This document shows, in pieces, positions 18,342 through 26,401 of a DNA stretch of 64,000 nt. The notes beneath the pieces are model-generated. The model had not been told where the DNA came from and ran no database searches. It worked only from the letters and a program-made list of their open reading frames with translations. The position numbers were made by a program, and so were the translations under genes. Origin of the DNA: Moritella yayanosii (GTDB lineage Bacteria; Pseudomonadota; Gammaproteobacteria; Enterobacterales; Moritellaceae); contig NZ_LS483250.1 of the NCBI RefSeq assembly GCF_900465055.1, positions 1,612,001 to 1,676,000 on the forward strand. The letters are read 5' to 3'. How positions within the stretch are numbered: position 1 is the first letter of the stretch; each line of letters starts with the position of its first letter.

Positions 18342-19517
18342 ATGCCATATTTAATTACAACTGAGCAATACGCTAACCTAAAGTCTACCATAGAAGACTT
18401 ACTTGCACCTTTTGATTCCTTTGCTTTTTCAGACTTTGTTACTGTTAATCCAGTCTCGACGCTGACCGTAAAAAAAGCCGACCAACTGGTGACGGCTCAA
18501 GGTTATGAAATTACATTAGAACTATTAGAACAAAGTGACGCGCGCTATATTATCGAAGCCTATTATGATATCACTGATAACAAAAATATCTATGCGATAA
18601 ATGCATATGCGCAACCAATCAACTTATTAAAAAACCCAGGTTTCACCCGCATTTGCAGCATTTGCAATACCACTACGAATCGCAGTCAGGGGTTGATATT
18701 TAGCCATCCGCAACAGGGTGACTTCTGCGCGCATCTAACGTGTGTAAAAAAACGCTTACCCGAGTTAATGCCATTTGTGCATTATTTACAAAAACTACCG
18801 GCATTAGTTAAGCATCTTGAACAACTGCAAAACAGTGTATTTAGTCAAGCTTATTCATCCGGTGCCCCGCTACGTTTATACCTAGCAATTGTCGAAGACG
18901 AAATTCGCCAACATGGCTTTGTCAGTAAACAAGACGCGATCCAGTTTCATCATGACTTTAAGCATGCGAGTTACAACAAAGCGGCTCAGCGCTATAAAAC
19001 ATCATCATACCCTAAAGACCTGAGTTTTGAGTTTGTTGAAAAAGCCATTTTGTATACCAAACAAATGAAATCAACCAGCTTAAACGATAAGTTAAAACAA
19101 CTGTGTGGGCAAAGTGTATTGGCTGAAAATGAACTCGCCACAGCGGCATTAATCATCTCGAATTACATTGTTAACAACCAAGGGTTGTTAAGTCATAAAT
19201 CACCACTAGCCACGAATAAAAAACTAACACTACATAACGATGGCAGCAATATTAGCGAAACTTTACGCTTAAAAGGCAAACTGGGGGATTATGTACGTTG
19301 TCGTATCACGGTTAATAGCTGCAAGTACCAAATCGTGACTAAACGCTACGATGTACGTGGTAAAGATGATATCGGTCGCGTGGTGCAATTTAATCATAGC
19401 CAATCGATTACTGAGAAATCATACATTTACATCAGTGGTTTTATCTCTAAGTTTTATCAAAATCAATACGGTTATACGGTCTCGGTATTGAAAGGCGTAA
19501 AACTATTATCTTCATAG
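18342..19517 (+). CDS. hypothetical protein with zinc-finger-like Cys cluster
   Basis: A 391-residue soluble protein with no recognised name. Near residues 106-144 lies CSIC then CAHLTC, a spacing that fits a zinc-binding knuckle, with a His nearby. The C-terminal part (about 300-391) is beta-rich with GKLGDYVRCRITVNSC and KSYIYISGFISKFY, compatible with an OB-like or beta-barrel nucleic-acid fold. It is divergent from the replication-like gene with overlapping regulatory DNA, which suggests a shared function or shared control. A nucleic-acid role is inference only. Confidence 0.6.
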   Translation: MPYLITTEQYANLKSTIEDLLAPFDSFAFSDFVTVNPVSTLTVKKADQLVTAQGYEITLELLEQSDARYIIEAYYDITDNKNIYAINAYAQPINLLKNPGFTRICSICNTTTNRSQGLIFSHPQQGDFCAHLTCVKKRLPELMPFVHYLQKLPALVKHLEQLQNSVFSQAYSSGAPLRLYLAIVEDEIRQHGFVSKQDAIQFHHDFKHASYNKAAQRYKTSSYPKDLSFEFVEKAILYTKQMKSTSLNDKLKQLCGQSVLAENELATAALIISNYIVNNQGLLSHKSPLATNKKLTLHNDGSNISETLRLKGKLGDYVRCRITVNSCKYQIVTKRYDVRGKDDIGRVVQFNHSQSITEKSYIYISGFISKFYQNQYGYTVSVLKGVKLLSS

Positions 19518-19675
19518 CATGACTAAAGCGCTTTTTGTCTGATGCCTAGCACCGCATAATTCCATGAATATAATATACTTTATAAGATCTAGATCGCAAC
19601 AATTGGGTTTCTATTACTAATGCCTCTCATATTACCAATTTATAACTAGGGTTGTTCATACCCAAGCTGGAGGCG

Positions 19676-19804
19676 ATGGCAATTAAAATCAACATGCCAC
19701 CCGCGGCCTTTAAAGACCTTTGGGAAACAATACAACAAGGTAATCCTTGGACTGGTATCATTAAGAACAGAGTGAAAAATGGGGTTTTTTACTGGGTAGT
19801 CGCC
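19676..19804 (+). pseudogene. fragment of an Aer-like aerotaxis receptor PAS domain
   Basis: In frame from 19694 the plus strand reads MPPAAFKDLWETI, then GNPWTGIIKNRVKNGVFYWV and VANV. This is the PAS core of Aer-type aerotaxis receptors, where the usual pattern is F.DLW.T...G.PW.G.VKNR.KNGD.YWV.A. No start region of a receptor precedes it, and after about residue VANV the frame runs into sequence antisense to scsD. It is a relic left by recombination or deletion. Confidence 0.6.
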
Positions 19805-20307
19805 AATGTCATACTCAACATTAAACGCCACCAGATCCCAGGTAAACTGGTAAATCCGGTGGTAAACCACTTAACCTCGCCATCTTTAATAATTAAGATG
19901 GTTGGGATTACTTTTACTTGCCAGTCGCTGCCCAGCTCATAGTTTTTATCGTTGATCACATCAAAGTCATACTCATGATGTTGTAAGTATTTTTTCACCC
20001 GCAGATCTTCACCAGAGCTTAATGCCACAGTAACCACCGGATAGTACTCCGACAAGGTATCAACAGCAGGGCTAACAAAGCTACACACAGGGCACCAGGT
20101 TGCCCAAAAGTAGACAACCACTGCTTGATTTTTACTTAGCTCAGCAATATCGACCGTTTCACCCGACAATGTCGTCCCAACTAACGCAGGAATATTATCT
20201 TTAGGAAAGTCTTTGCCACGCCATACATCGACAGCAGTGGTAATAACCAGCGCTAACAACATAAATATTACTAATTGTTTTATCCAACCAAGTAGTCGTT
20301 GCTTCAT
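19789..20307 (-). CDS. scsD: periplasmic thioredoxin-like protein ScsD
   Basis: A 172-residue membrane-anchored thioredoxin-fold protein. A single N-terminal helix (about residues 9-27) anchors it, with the redox domain in the periplasm. The active site is FWATWCPVCSF (about residues 72-76 for WCPVC), and the cis-Pro lies in VKVIPTILII. The order scsB-scsC-scsD and the length fit ScsD. It is thought to accept electrons from ScsB. Its last 15 or so residues after PGIWWRL are unlike the family and are encoded opposite the receptor fragment, so the 3' end may be rearranged. Confidence 0.82.
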   Translation of the reverse strand: MKQRLLGWIKQLVIFMLLALVITTAVDVWRGKDFPKDNIPALVGTTLSGETVDIAELSKNQAVVVYFWATWCPVCSFVSPAVDTLSEYYPVVTVALSSGEDLRVKKYLQHHEYDFDVINDKNYELGSDWQVKVIPTILIIKDGEVKWFTTGFTSLPGIWWRLMLSMTLATTQ

Positions 20308-20401
20308 CTAATCATTTCCTTTGGTCATACACATACCAATATTAATACCAACTGCATTCAATAATGTGTGATTGATCCAATGCCATTGGTAGACTCGGTT
20401 G

Positions 20402-21163
20402 TTATTGCTTACGTTTAGCCGCAAGTGCCGCTTTAACTTGTTTCTCTAGTTGGCTATAAGGCACTAAACCACCGATAATTTGATCACCAAAGATAAGACC
20501 CGGCGTGCCACTTAGTCCAAACTCACGCATCAACGTCATACTACTTTCAATTGTCGTTTCAGCACTCGCGGCCGTATTATCTAACCATTCATCCGTGCCG
20601 GTTATCTTACCCACTTTGGCGATAGCACCACTGTCTAAACGACTTGGACGCGACATTAACATTTTATGTAGATCAGCAAATTTTTCAGGTTCATTTTCCC
20701 ACACTGTTAAGGCTAAATCAGTTGCTTCTTTCGAACTTGGACCTAAGATAGGGACCAATTTATAGACCACACGTACTTCTGGGTACTCTTCAACTAAACG
20801 ATCTAATAATGGCTCAATTTTCTTGCAGTAAGGACAATTGAAATCAGTGAAATAAGCAATGGTTAATTCTGGGTTTTCAGCGCCCATCCACGGATCCATT
20901 TTATTATTAAACAAGGCTGCGTGATTATCACCTAAACTTTGCTCTTGCAGGGCTTTCACTTTGTTCTGTTCATGGGCCTGTAGCGCAATAATCGCTTGTT
21001 TTAAAATCTCAGGGTTGTTTACCAAGGTATCTTTCACCATTTGGTTAAACTTGTCTTGTTGTACAGCCGTCATATCCATTTGTTCAGGTGCTGCCCACGC
21101 CATTTGTGTTGCTAAAATAGCGGCAGAGATAGTGGTGGAAAGTGCTAATAATTTCGTTTTCAT
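20402..21163 (-). CDS. scsC: DsbA-family disulfide protein ScsC
   Basis: A 253-residue periplasmic protein with a signal peptide (cleavage after AWA, about residue 24). An N-terminal helical stalk (VQQDKFNQMVKDTLVNNPEIL and LQAHEQNKVKALQEQ) precedes a DsbA-like domain with the active site NCPYCKK (about residue 110) and the cis-Pro motif LSGTPGLIFG near 215. The stalk resembles the oligomerisation region of ScsC/Com1-type proteins, which form trimers with isomerase activity. ScsB keeps it reduced. It is transcribed between scsB (75 bases upstream) and scsD, so the three form one operon. Confidence 0.85.
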   Translation of the reverse strand: MKTKLLALSTTISAAILATQMAWAAPEQMDMTAVQQDKFNQMVKDTLVNNPEILKQAIIALQAHEQNKVKALQEQSLGDNHAALFNNKMDPWMGAENPELTIAYFTDFNCPYCKKIEPLLDRLVEEYPEVRVVYKLVPILGPSSKEATDLALTVWENEPEKFADLHKMLMSRPSRLDSGAIAKVGKITGTDEWLDNTAASAETTIESSMTLMREFGLSGTPGLIFGDQIIGGLVPYSQLEKQVKAALAAKRKQ

Positions 21164-21237
21164 TGTTATTCCTATCTATTAAATTTGTTTTCCGAATCGT
21201 CATTCCCCACGTATACACGCAGGGCAGAAATTCATGA

Positions 21238-23322
21238 TTATTCGCCGCTCGCTTGCTTAATTGCATTCATCACAGCATCGTCACTTAAAATGACCGGCAG
21301 TGGTATACCGTTTGGCGCCTTAGGCCCATAAACAATATTGAATGGCACGCCAAAACGGCCATTGTTTTGTAAATAATTTGTCACTTTTTCAGAACGAACA
21401 GTCCAATCACCTTCCATCGGCACCACATTTTCTGTTTGCAATTTACTGTATACTGGGTCTTGCAATATCACGCCGATCTTATTGGCTTTACAGGTAATAC
21501 ACCAATCAGCGGTGATATTCACAAATACCGTCTTGCCGGCTTGAACTTCCTGTTCGATTCGTACGGTATCCAGTGCTTGCCAAGCTAAGTCCTCAGGTAA
21601 ACCATTTGACCATTTACTCGTTGTTAACGACGCCGCTAGCGCGACAGCACTACCCAGCAACAAACCAACACTGACGCTGATAAGTACTGCGCGTTTACCT
21701 TTAAGTTTTATCATAAAACCAATGAATATCAGGCTAACAACACTAAACAGACCATAAATAACCAGCGTAGGTAAGAAACTAGACAGCAAGGTCACTAGCC
21801 ATAAACAAGTCAGCATTAATAAGCCAGCAAACACCGTTTTTACTGAGCCCATCCAACGGCCAGGTTTAGGTAATAGACTGACAAGGCTTGGGAACGTGGC
21901 AACTAACAACCACGGCAGAGCCATACCAATCGCTAAGGCAGTAAAGATAACAAATAAGGTTACCGTATCAGCACCCAATGCATAAGCAACCGCCGTACCC
22001 AAAAATGGTGCGCTACAAGGCGTGGCGAGTAATGTCGCGAACATACCTTGCAAGAAATGCCCACGATTACTGTCATCACCTGCGGTGGCTAATTTCGTTT
22101 GTACATTTGACGATAAACTAAATTCAAATGCGCCTAACATGTTTAATGAGAACACGGCGGTTATCACAACCATGGCAGCAATAAACCAAGGACTTTGGAA
22201 TTGGATACCCCAACCTATCGCTTGACCTGATACTTTTAATGCAAAGATGAAAACGGCAAGTAACCAGAACGACACGATGATACCAGCTGCAGAAGCAAGA
22301 AATTGTTGTCTGATTTTACCTTTCTCGAGTCTTGGCGCATCGATAATCGTGCTCAATTTCATGCCCAGAACGGGTAATACACACGGCATTATATTGAGGA
22401 TCAAACCGCCTAATAAAGCGAACAGTACGATCCCGATCAGAGACGGGCCTGCAATAGCGACTTGCCCTGCAATAACAGGCGTCGAGAACTCTAACGCTTG
22501 ATCTGACGTGATGACGGTTAAGTTTAACGTTTTATCGATTAATTCAATCTCACCCAACCAACTACTGGCGTTAAATACCGCAATCAAACTATCAGCTGAC
22601 TCTTCTACCGTCTGTAATTTAAAGGCCGTGTCTAAGTCGCCATCGATCAATAATGTCGGGGTTTCGCCCCAGTTATAACCAGATATTGTCGCTTGTAATT
22701 GACTGTTAGCGTGATCCCATACTAATTGGATCGCGTTATTATCATCCACTTTTTTCGGTACTTGAGTGATGCTTTTATTATATAAAAACATCGCGTCAGC
22801 ATCCGCTTGCAAGTTTTGAATATCAACCGACATGTTGATATCATAGTCCGTTAACACACAAATAGTTGTACACGAAGATAAGGTTAATGTACCCGCTAAT
22901 ATTAACGGTTTATTAATGTCTTCGAACTGTAACTGCATGGGAAAACTGACCGCATCGGTATAACCATAAGTCTCTAATCCAAGCAATGAGAAATGCTTGG
23001 GTACTGGCCACTGCCAATCACTGTTCACAAGGTTTGTCGAATCTTGCCAATCAATACTTGGGGCGATACCACCTTCACCCGGCGAGCGCCAATAGGTTTT
23101 CCAGTCGCCAGAAAGCTTGACTTCAAGTACAGCGGATACTGTGTTAGTGGTTGTATCCACTTGCCCTGTCAGCATAAAGCGTAACTGAATTGGTGGGTGT
23201 GATGGTTCTTGTAACCAACCTGTTGTTTGCGCCGAAATACTCGCCGAAATAAACAGTAAACAAGTTACAAATAAGGTTTTTATTGTCTTCAAATCATGTC
23301 TCCAAAAAGTACTCAAAGTCAT
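21238..23322 (-). CDS. scsB: DsbD-like thiol reductant transporter ScsB
   Basis: A 694-residue inner-membrane electron carrier. It has a signal peptide, a large periplasmic N-terminal domain (to about residue 280), eight hydrophobic segments with the DsbD-type cysteines in LNIMPCVLPVLGMK and LATPCSAPFLGTAVAYALG, and a C-terminal thioredoxin domain with DWCITCKANK near residue 615. ScsB moves reducing power from cytoplasmic thioredoxin to ScsC and ScsD. The ATG at 23322 gives a somewhat long pre-signal region; Met near residue 12 is not available, so the signal helix begins about residue 15. In Salmonella the scs locus supports copper and peroxide tolerance. Confidence 0.88.
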   Translation of the reverse strand: MTLSTFWRHDLKTIKTLFVTCLLFISASISAQTTGWLQEPSHPPIQLRFMLTGQVDTTTNTVSAVLEVKLSGDWKTYWRSPGEGGIAPSIDWQDSTNLVNSDWQWPVPKHFSLLGLETYGYTDAVSFPMQLQFEDINKPLILAGTLTLSSCTTICVLTDYDINMSVDIQNLQADADAMFLYNKSITQVPKKVDDNNAIQLVWDHANSQLQATISGYNWGETPTLLIDGDLDTAFKLQTVEESADSLIAVFNASSWLGEIELIDKTLNLTVITSDQALEFSTPVIAGQVAIAGPSLIGIVLFALLGGLILNIMPCVLPVLGMKLSTIIDAPRLEKGKIRQQFLASAAGIIVSFWLLAVFIFALKVSGQAIGWGIQFQSPWFIAAMVVITAVFSLNMLGAFEFSLSSNVQTKLATAGDDSNRGHFLQGMFATLLATPCSAPFLGTAVAYALGADTVTLFVIFTALAIGMALPWLLVATFPSLVSLLPKPGRWMGSVKTVFAGLLMLTCLWLVTLLSSFLPTLVIYGLFSVVSLIFIGFMIKLKGKRAVLISVSVGLLLGSAVALAASLTTSKWSNGLPEDLAWQALDTVRIEQEVQAGKTVFVNITADWCITCKANKIGVILQDPVYSKLQTENVVPMEGDWTVRSEKVTNYLQNNGRFGVPFNIVYGPKAPNGIPLPVILSDDAVMNAIKQASGE

Positions 23323-23572
23323 CTTATCGATACTTCAATACCAATTGCATTTAGTCGGTTGTCAATAAACAGGTTATGCCGAATGCTTATCTTGTCAAAA
23401 GCAGTCTCACATATCTTATTTATAGATGATCATAATAATTCATTAATATACCTGAGTTACAGAAAAGACTTAACTTTAAGTTCAAATAGTAATATCAAAT
23501 AGTTATTAACTAATCGCGTCTTTATTTATGTCCAAGATATAGCATCTTGAAGTAACTTGGGTATACAGAATA

Positions 23573-23980
23573 TTACTCGTCGAACTTACACAAGATGAGA
23601 TGACGGCGTTGCGAGGGTACAAATGTATTGGTGAGGTAGGTAATATTAAGCGTCTGGCCCGTGAAATAATGACTAAACAGCATGATCATCAAAATGACCA
23701 TGACCAGTTCATCCATGTGGGTACTGGCTTTTTGCAACAGCTGCTCAGTCAACTTACAAACACCATCACGGTTATCAGTATAACTGGCATTATAAAGTTC
23801 AACAGTCGTTGTCGCACTCAACGGTTTACCACTAGAGATAGGCTGATTAAATGCGTAAGCATTGTTAACCATACAAGCAATCAAAAACACGACTATTAAT
23901 AGCAGGCTGATATTGGCATTGTTTGTTGGTTTAGTGATGCGCATATTTTTTATGATTAAGCTTATGGTTGAATTCGTCAT
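23573..23980 (-). CDS. ScsA-like small membrane protein
   Basis: A 135-residue protein with an N-terminal hydrophobic helix (about 24-44, ending NNAYA) and a second hydrophobic stretch near 90-105. The C-terminus reads VPSQRRHLILCKFDE; an RR-H-L-x-x-C-x-F-x-E ending matches my recollection of ScsA-type proteins. It lies directly upstream of scsB in the same direction, where scsA is found in scsABCD operons, but 250 bases away. Identity as ScsA is therefore probable, not certain. Met13 is an alternative start. Known ScsA function is poorly defined (copper/peroxide tolerance). Confidence 0.5.
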   Translation of the reverse strand: MTNSTISLIIKNMRITKPTNNANISLLLIVVFLIACMVNNAYAFNQPISSGKPLSATTTVELYNASYTDNRDGVCKLTEQLLQKASTHMDELVMVILMIMLFSHYFTGQTLNITYLTNTFVPSQRRHLILCKFDE

Positions 23981-24289
23981 AGAGTCTCTTTTTACCGATA
24001 ATCAGTAAATATCACAAGTCCGGCTTATTAAAATTACCCTTCTTTACCAAAAATGGCTAATAATCGCTGCTTTATACTAAAATGTAGTGATGAATTTAAT
24101 TAACTGCTGGTATTTTTGTGATTTTAGCCTAGAATCCCGCCCTCTAGTTCATTTCTCTTTATGCAGTGTTGATAACAAAACGTATCGCGATGATTAAGTA
24201 GAATGAAAAAGCACAAAAAGTTACCTGAGCTAATCTCTGATAAAGTAGCTTGGGTATATAACACTGAATAATCGCTAGGAAATAGACAC
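23981..24289. other. intergenic region between scsA-like and DUF3622 genes
   Basis: About 310 bases of divergent promoter DNA, AT-rich near 24020-24120. It contains one copy of a short dispersed motif, GTAGCTTGGGTATA (24245-24258), also seen near 23551 and, reversed, near 19659. No open frame of note. Confidence 0.5.
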
Positions 24290-24604
24290 ATGGCTAAAGG
24301 TAAAAAGTACGATTTTAATTTGGTATTAGTAGACGGTTCTTGGACTGCTGAAATCGTGAGAAAAATCACATCTAAAAAAACAGTTGTATCAAAAAGCCAA
24401 GCGGGCTTTGCTTCAGAAGAAGAAGCAAAAATTTGGGCTGAAACTGAATTAAAAGGTTTCTTACAAAACCAAATCGAACGTAACGCACGTCGCATTCGCC
24501 TCGTTTCAGAAAGCGTTGAAGAGAATGCTGAAGAGAGTGCTGAAGAGTCAGACGAATCTGATGAATCAGAAGCATCAGAAGCATCAGAAAAAGACGACGC
24601 TTAA
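24290..24604 (+). CDS. DUF3622 domain protein with acidic tail
   Basis: A 104-residue soluble protein. The first 70 residues match the DUF3622 pattern found in Vibrio and relatives: MAKGKKYDFNLV, WTAEIVRKITSKKTVVSK, and EAKIWAETELKGFL. From residue 75 it has a strongly acidic Ser/Glu/Asp tail built of ESAEE, ESDESD and EASEAS units, encoded by repeated GA-rich codons. Function is unknown for the family; the tail length is likely variable between strains. It ends at a shared hairpin with the convergent redox gene. Confidence 0.75.
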   Translation: MAKGKKYDFNLVLVDGSWTAEIVRKITSKKTVVSKSQAGFASEEEAKIWAETELKGFLQNQIERNARRIRLVSESVEENAEESAEESDESDESEASEASEKDDA

Positions 24605-24634
24605 TATCTCCCCGATATAAGCAACGTCTTACTA

Positions 24635-24664
24635 CCATCGCTAATTACGCTTAATTAGCGATGG
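24635..24664. terminator. bidirectional hairpin
   Basis: A perfect 13-bp stem, CCATCGCTAATTA (24635-24647) with TAATTAGCGATGG (24652-24664), has a 4-base loop. It lies between two convergent genes and stops five bases before the minus-strand stop codon. It lacks a long T-run. Confidence 0.65.
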
Positions 24665-24668
24665 ACTC

Positions 24669-25328
24669 TCACATCAAATCTTCTATCGCTTGTAATACAC
24701 CAACAACCTCAAACGCTTCTATCCGCCTTGTGCCCACATACAACAACGCATCACTTGAACCACCATATGCCCGCGCCAGAATGTTATAACGGATTTTCGC
24801 TTCACTGTTGTTATTAATATCCCATTCAATATATTCAATACCATATGAATCAAAATCATCGCGAAGATCGCTACAGCGAGCACAGCTTCGAGCACTGTAA
24901 ATCACCACCTTAGGTTGATTAAACTCATTAAAATGTTGCTTATAAACACGCTTATCTCGCCAAGAAAAAATGCTGTCACCTTTTATCTCGTACAGAAACT
25001 CATTGTAGCTACGTGCATTAAACCCGTTATAGATGTTATTGCCCACCACCAATACCGGTAGCGTTGTACTATCAACATATCTCAGTAATAGCTTTCTACC
25101 GTCGGCATTGTCTTTTAGGTCTATCACATCATGTTTTATCGATTTGCTTTTAAGGTGCTCTAACGCAGCGTTACAAGGCGCACCACATTCGCTATGCACG
25201 AACAACAATGCTTTAGCAGTGCCACTGGCGTTAAACGCCCCGTCCTTTTGCCAAATAAAACTAAGTAGGCTTGGATTATAATGATTCACAAATGCAATCG
25301 CGGCTATAAGCACCATCAACTTTTTCAT
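24669..25328 (-). CDS. exported protein with two glutaredoxin-like domains
   Basis: A 219-residue protein with an N-terminal hydrophobic signal or anchor (residues 3-16). It contains two thioredoxin/glutaredoxin-like units in tandem: the first with SECGAPCNAA (about residues 47-53) and cis-Pro TTLPVLVVG; the second with ARSCARCSDL (about 146-153) and a later GGSSDALLYVGTRR where the cis-Pro would sit. The second unit lacks an obvious cis-Pro, so it may be degenerate. A periplasmic redox role is inferred. It could cooperate with the nearby scs operon, but it is separated by DUF3622 and is transcribed alone. Confidence 0.6.
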   Translation of the reverse strand: MKKLMVLIAAIAFVNHYNPSLLSFIWQKDGAFNASGTAKALLFVHSECGAPCNAALEHLKSKSIKHDVIDLKDNADGRKLLLRYVDSTTLPVLVVGNNIYNGFNARSYNEFLYEIKGDSIFSWRDKRVYKQHFNEFNQPKVVIYSARSCARCSDLRDDFDSYGIEYIEWDINNNSEAKIRYNILARAYGGSSDALLYVGTRRIEAFEVVGVLQAIEDLM

Positions 25329-25557
25329 ATCCCTTAATCCTTTCTATGTTGCGTTAACATCCATGGTCCACACTTGCGACTTTAACCATTGGAGTCAGTG
25401 AAATAACACTAATGATACAGGTCAATATCTTACAAATTGTTAATGGGCAGCAGTGTATCGAATTGTGGGTAAAGCAGGCAATCAGGGAATAGTATGAGAT
25501 GAGCATTAACTTTCAATGTCTAATGCATAACTAGAAATGTCGTCCTAATAATGGAGG

Positions 25558-25588
25558 AAATATGAGGTCGTTAAACGACCTCATATTT
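25558..25588. terminator. terminator hairpin
   Basis: Thirteen-bp stem AAATATGAGGTCG (25558-25570) with CGACCTCATATTT (25576-25588) around TTAAA. It lies about 28 bases past the stop of the minus-strand small gene. The rest of 25329-25616 holds nothing else I recognise. Confidence 0.75.
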
Positions 25589-25616
25589 GGTAGAAGCTAA
25601 GTTTATAGTGGTACAG

Positions 25617-25832
25617 TTAAGCTTCTTGGTCAGCATGAGTCAGAATTAAATTGCTACCGTCAATTCTGACGTCTTTGTAACCCGTTAATTTTTCAGCAAG
25701 TCCATCAAGCACTTTTTCAGTAAGAGCTTCATCTGATAATTGATAAGTAGTTGTATTTTTACCTGATGTAGCATCATTATTTACTTCAGATTGAATGCTG
25801 TTTAATAAATTTTTAAGGTCATCATTGTTCAT
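25617..25832 (-). CDS. hypothetical small protein
   Basis: A 71-residue acidic soluble protein beginning MNNDDLKNLLNSIQSEV. The middle is TTTYQLSDEALTEKVLDGL and the end is beta-like with VRIDGSNLILTH. ATG 25832 is preferred because CGGAGT precedes it by six bases; the open frame extends 26 codons further upstream without such a site. Not recognised. It is followed by a terminator, so it is a single small gene. Confidence 0.6.
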   Translation of the reverse strand: MNNDDLKNLLNSIQSEVNNDATSGKNTTTYQLSDEALTEKVLDGLAEKLTGYKDVRIDGSNLILTHADQEA

Positions 25833-25997
25833 ATTTAGACTCCGTATAAATGTATATTGTTTAAGTTTTATTGACATTTTCATGGTAGGCTTTTTGGACT
25901 TTCGATTCAATATATTGTTTTAAAGATAAATGTTCTTGCTCTTTAAATACTAAAAACGCGATAAATCGAGTGTGATGGGCGCGCCTAGCCATTGCAC

Positions 25998-26273
25998 TTA
26001 CTCAGTGTGATCGCGTAAATCATCGCCTGTTACTGCATGGAGTAATACCGAAATCTCTTGCCTGTGTTCAATACACCAAGACACAAATACATCAAAGTCG
26101 TCAGCAGTGAACGATGCCTGAAAACTCCACTGTGGATGCGGCCCTACTGGTTTAGTATTGAAGTTACCAACATACAAACCCAGCTCTGCATTGATACTTG
26201 TTCTTAATGCTTCAACGTGTGCTTGATAAAAATGCGCATGATAGTTTGCATGACTGTTAACTGGCATATCCAT
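25998..26273 (-). CDS. DOPA 4,5-dioxygenase-family protein, short
   Basis: A 91-residue protein matching the DOPA 4,5-dioxygenase-like family: NYHAHFYQAHVEALR near the start, LGLYVGNFNTKPVGPHPQW, then FTADDFDVFVSWCIEHRQEISVLLHAVTGDDLRDHTE. The metal-binding type histidines (HAH, GPHP, LLHA, DHT) are visible. Family members usually run another 10-20 residues after DHTE, so this copy appears truncated at its C-terminus by its stop codon. Its substrate is unknown; bacterial homologues cleave catecholic rings extradiol-style. It is monocistronic and divergent from the LRR-kinase gene. Confidence 0.7.
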   Translation of the reverse strand: MDMPVNSHANYHAHFYQAHVEALRTSINAELGLYVGNFNTKPVGPHPQWSFQASFTADDFDVFVSWCIEHRQEISVLLHAVTGDDLRDHTE

Positions 26274-26401
26274 AAATATCTCATAAAATAGGACGATAAA
26301 GCAGTAACCACTGACGTTAATATCATTGTTAATCCCCCTTTTCAGTCATTTTCGAGTAAACTGGCCCGGTTTTGTATCTTTCTAACACGGGCTAAATTAT
26401 T

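Noticed and set aside
16347-19517. Remnant prophage
   Set aside because: No integrase, structural or lysis gene and no attachment repeats are visible around the O/P-like genes, so a prophage is not called.
19652-19942. 96-codon plus-strand frame as an intact gene
   Set aside because: Only the PAS core is protein-like; the rest is antisense to scsD and the start has no ribosome site. Recorded as a fragment.
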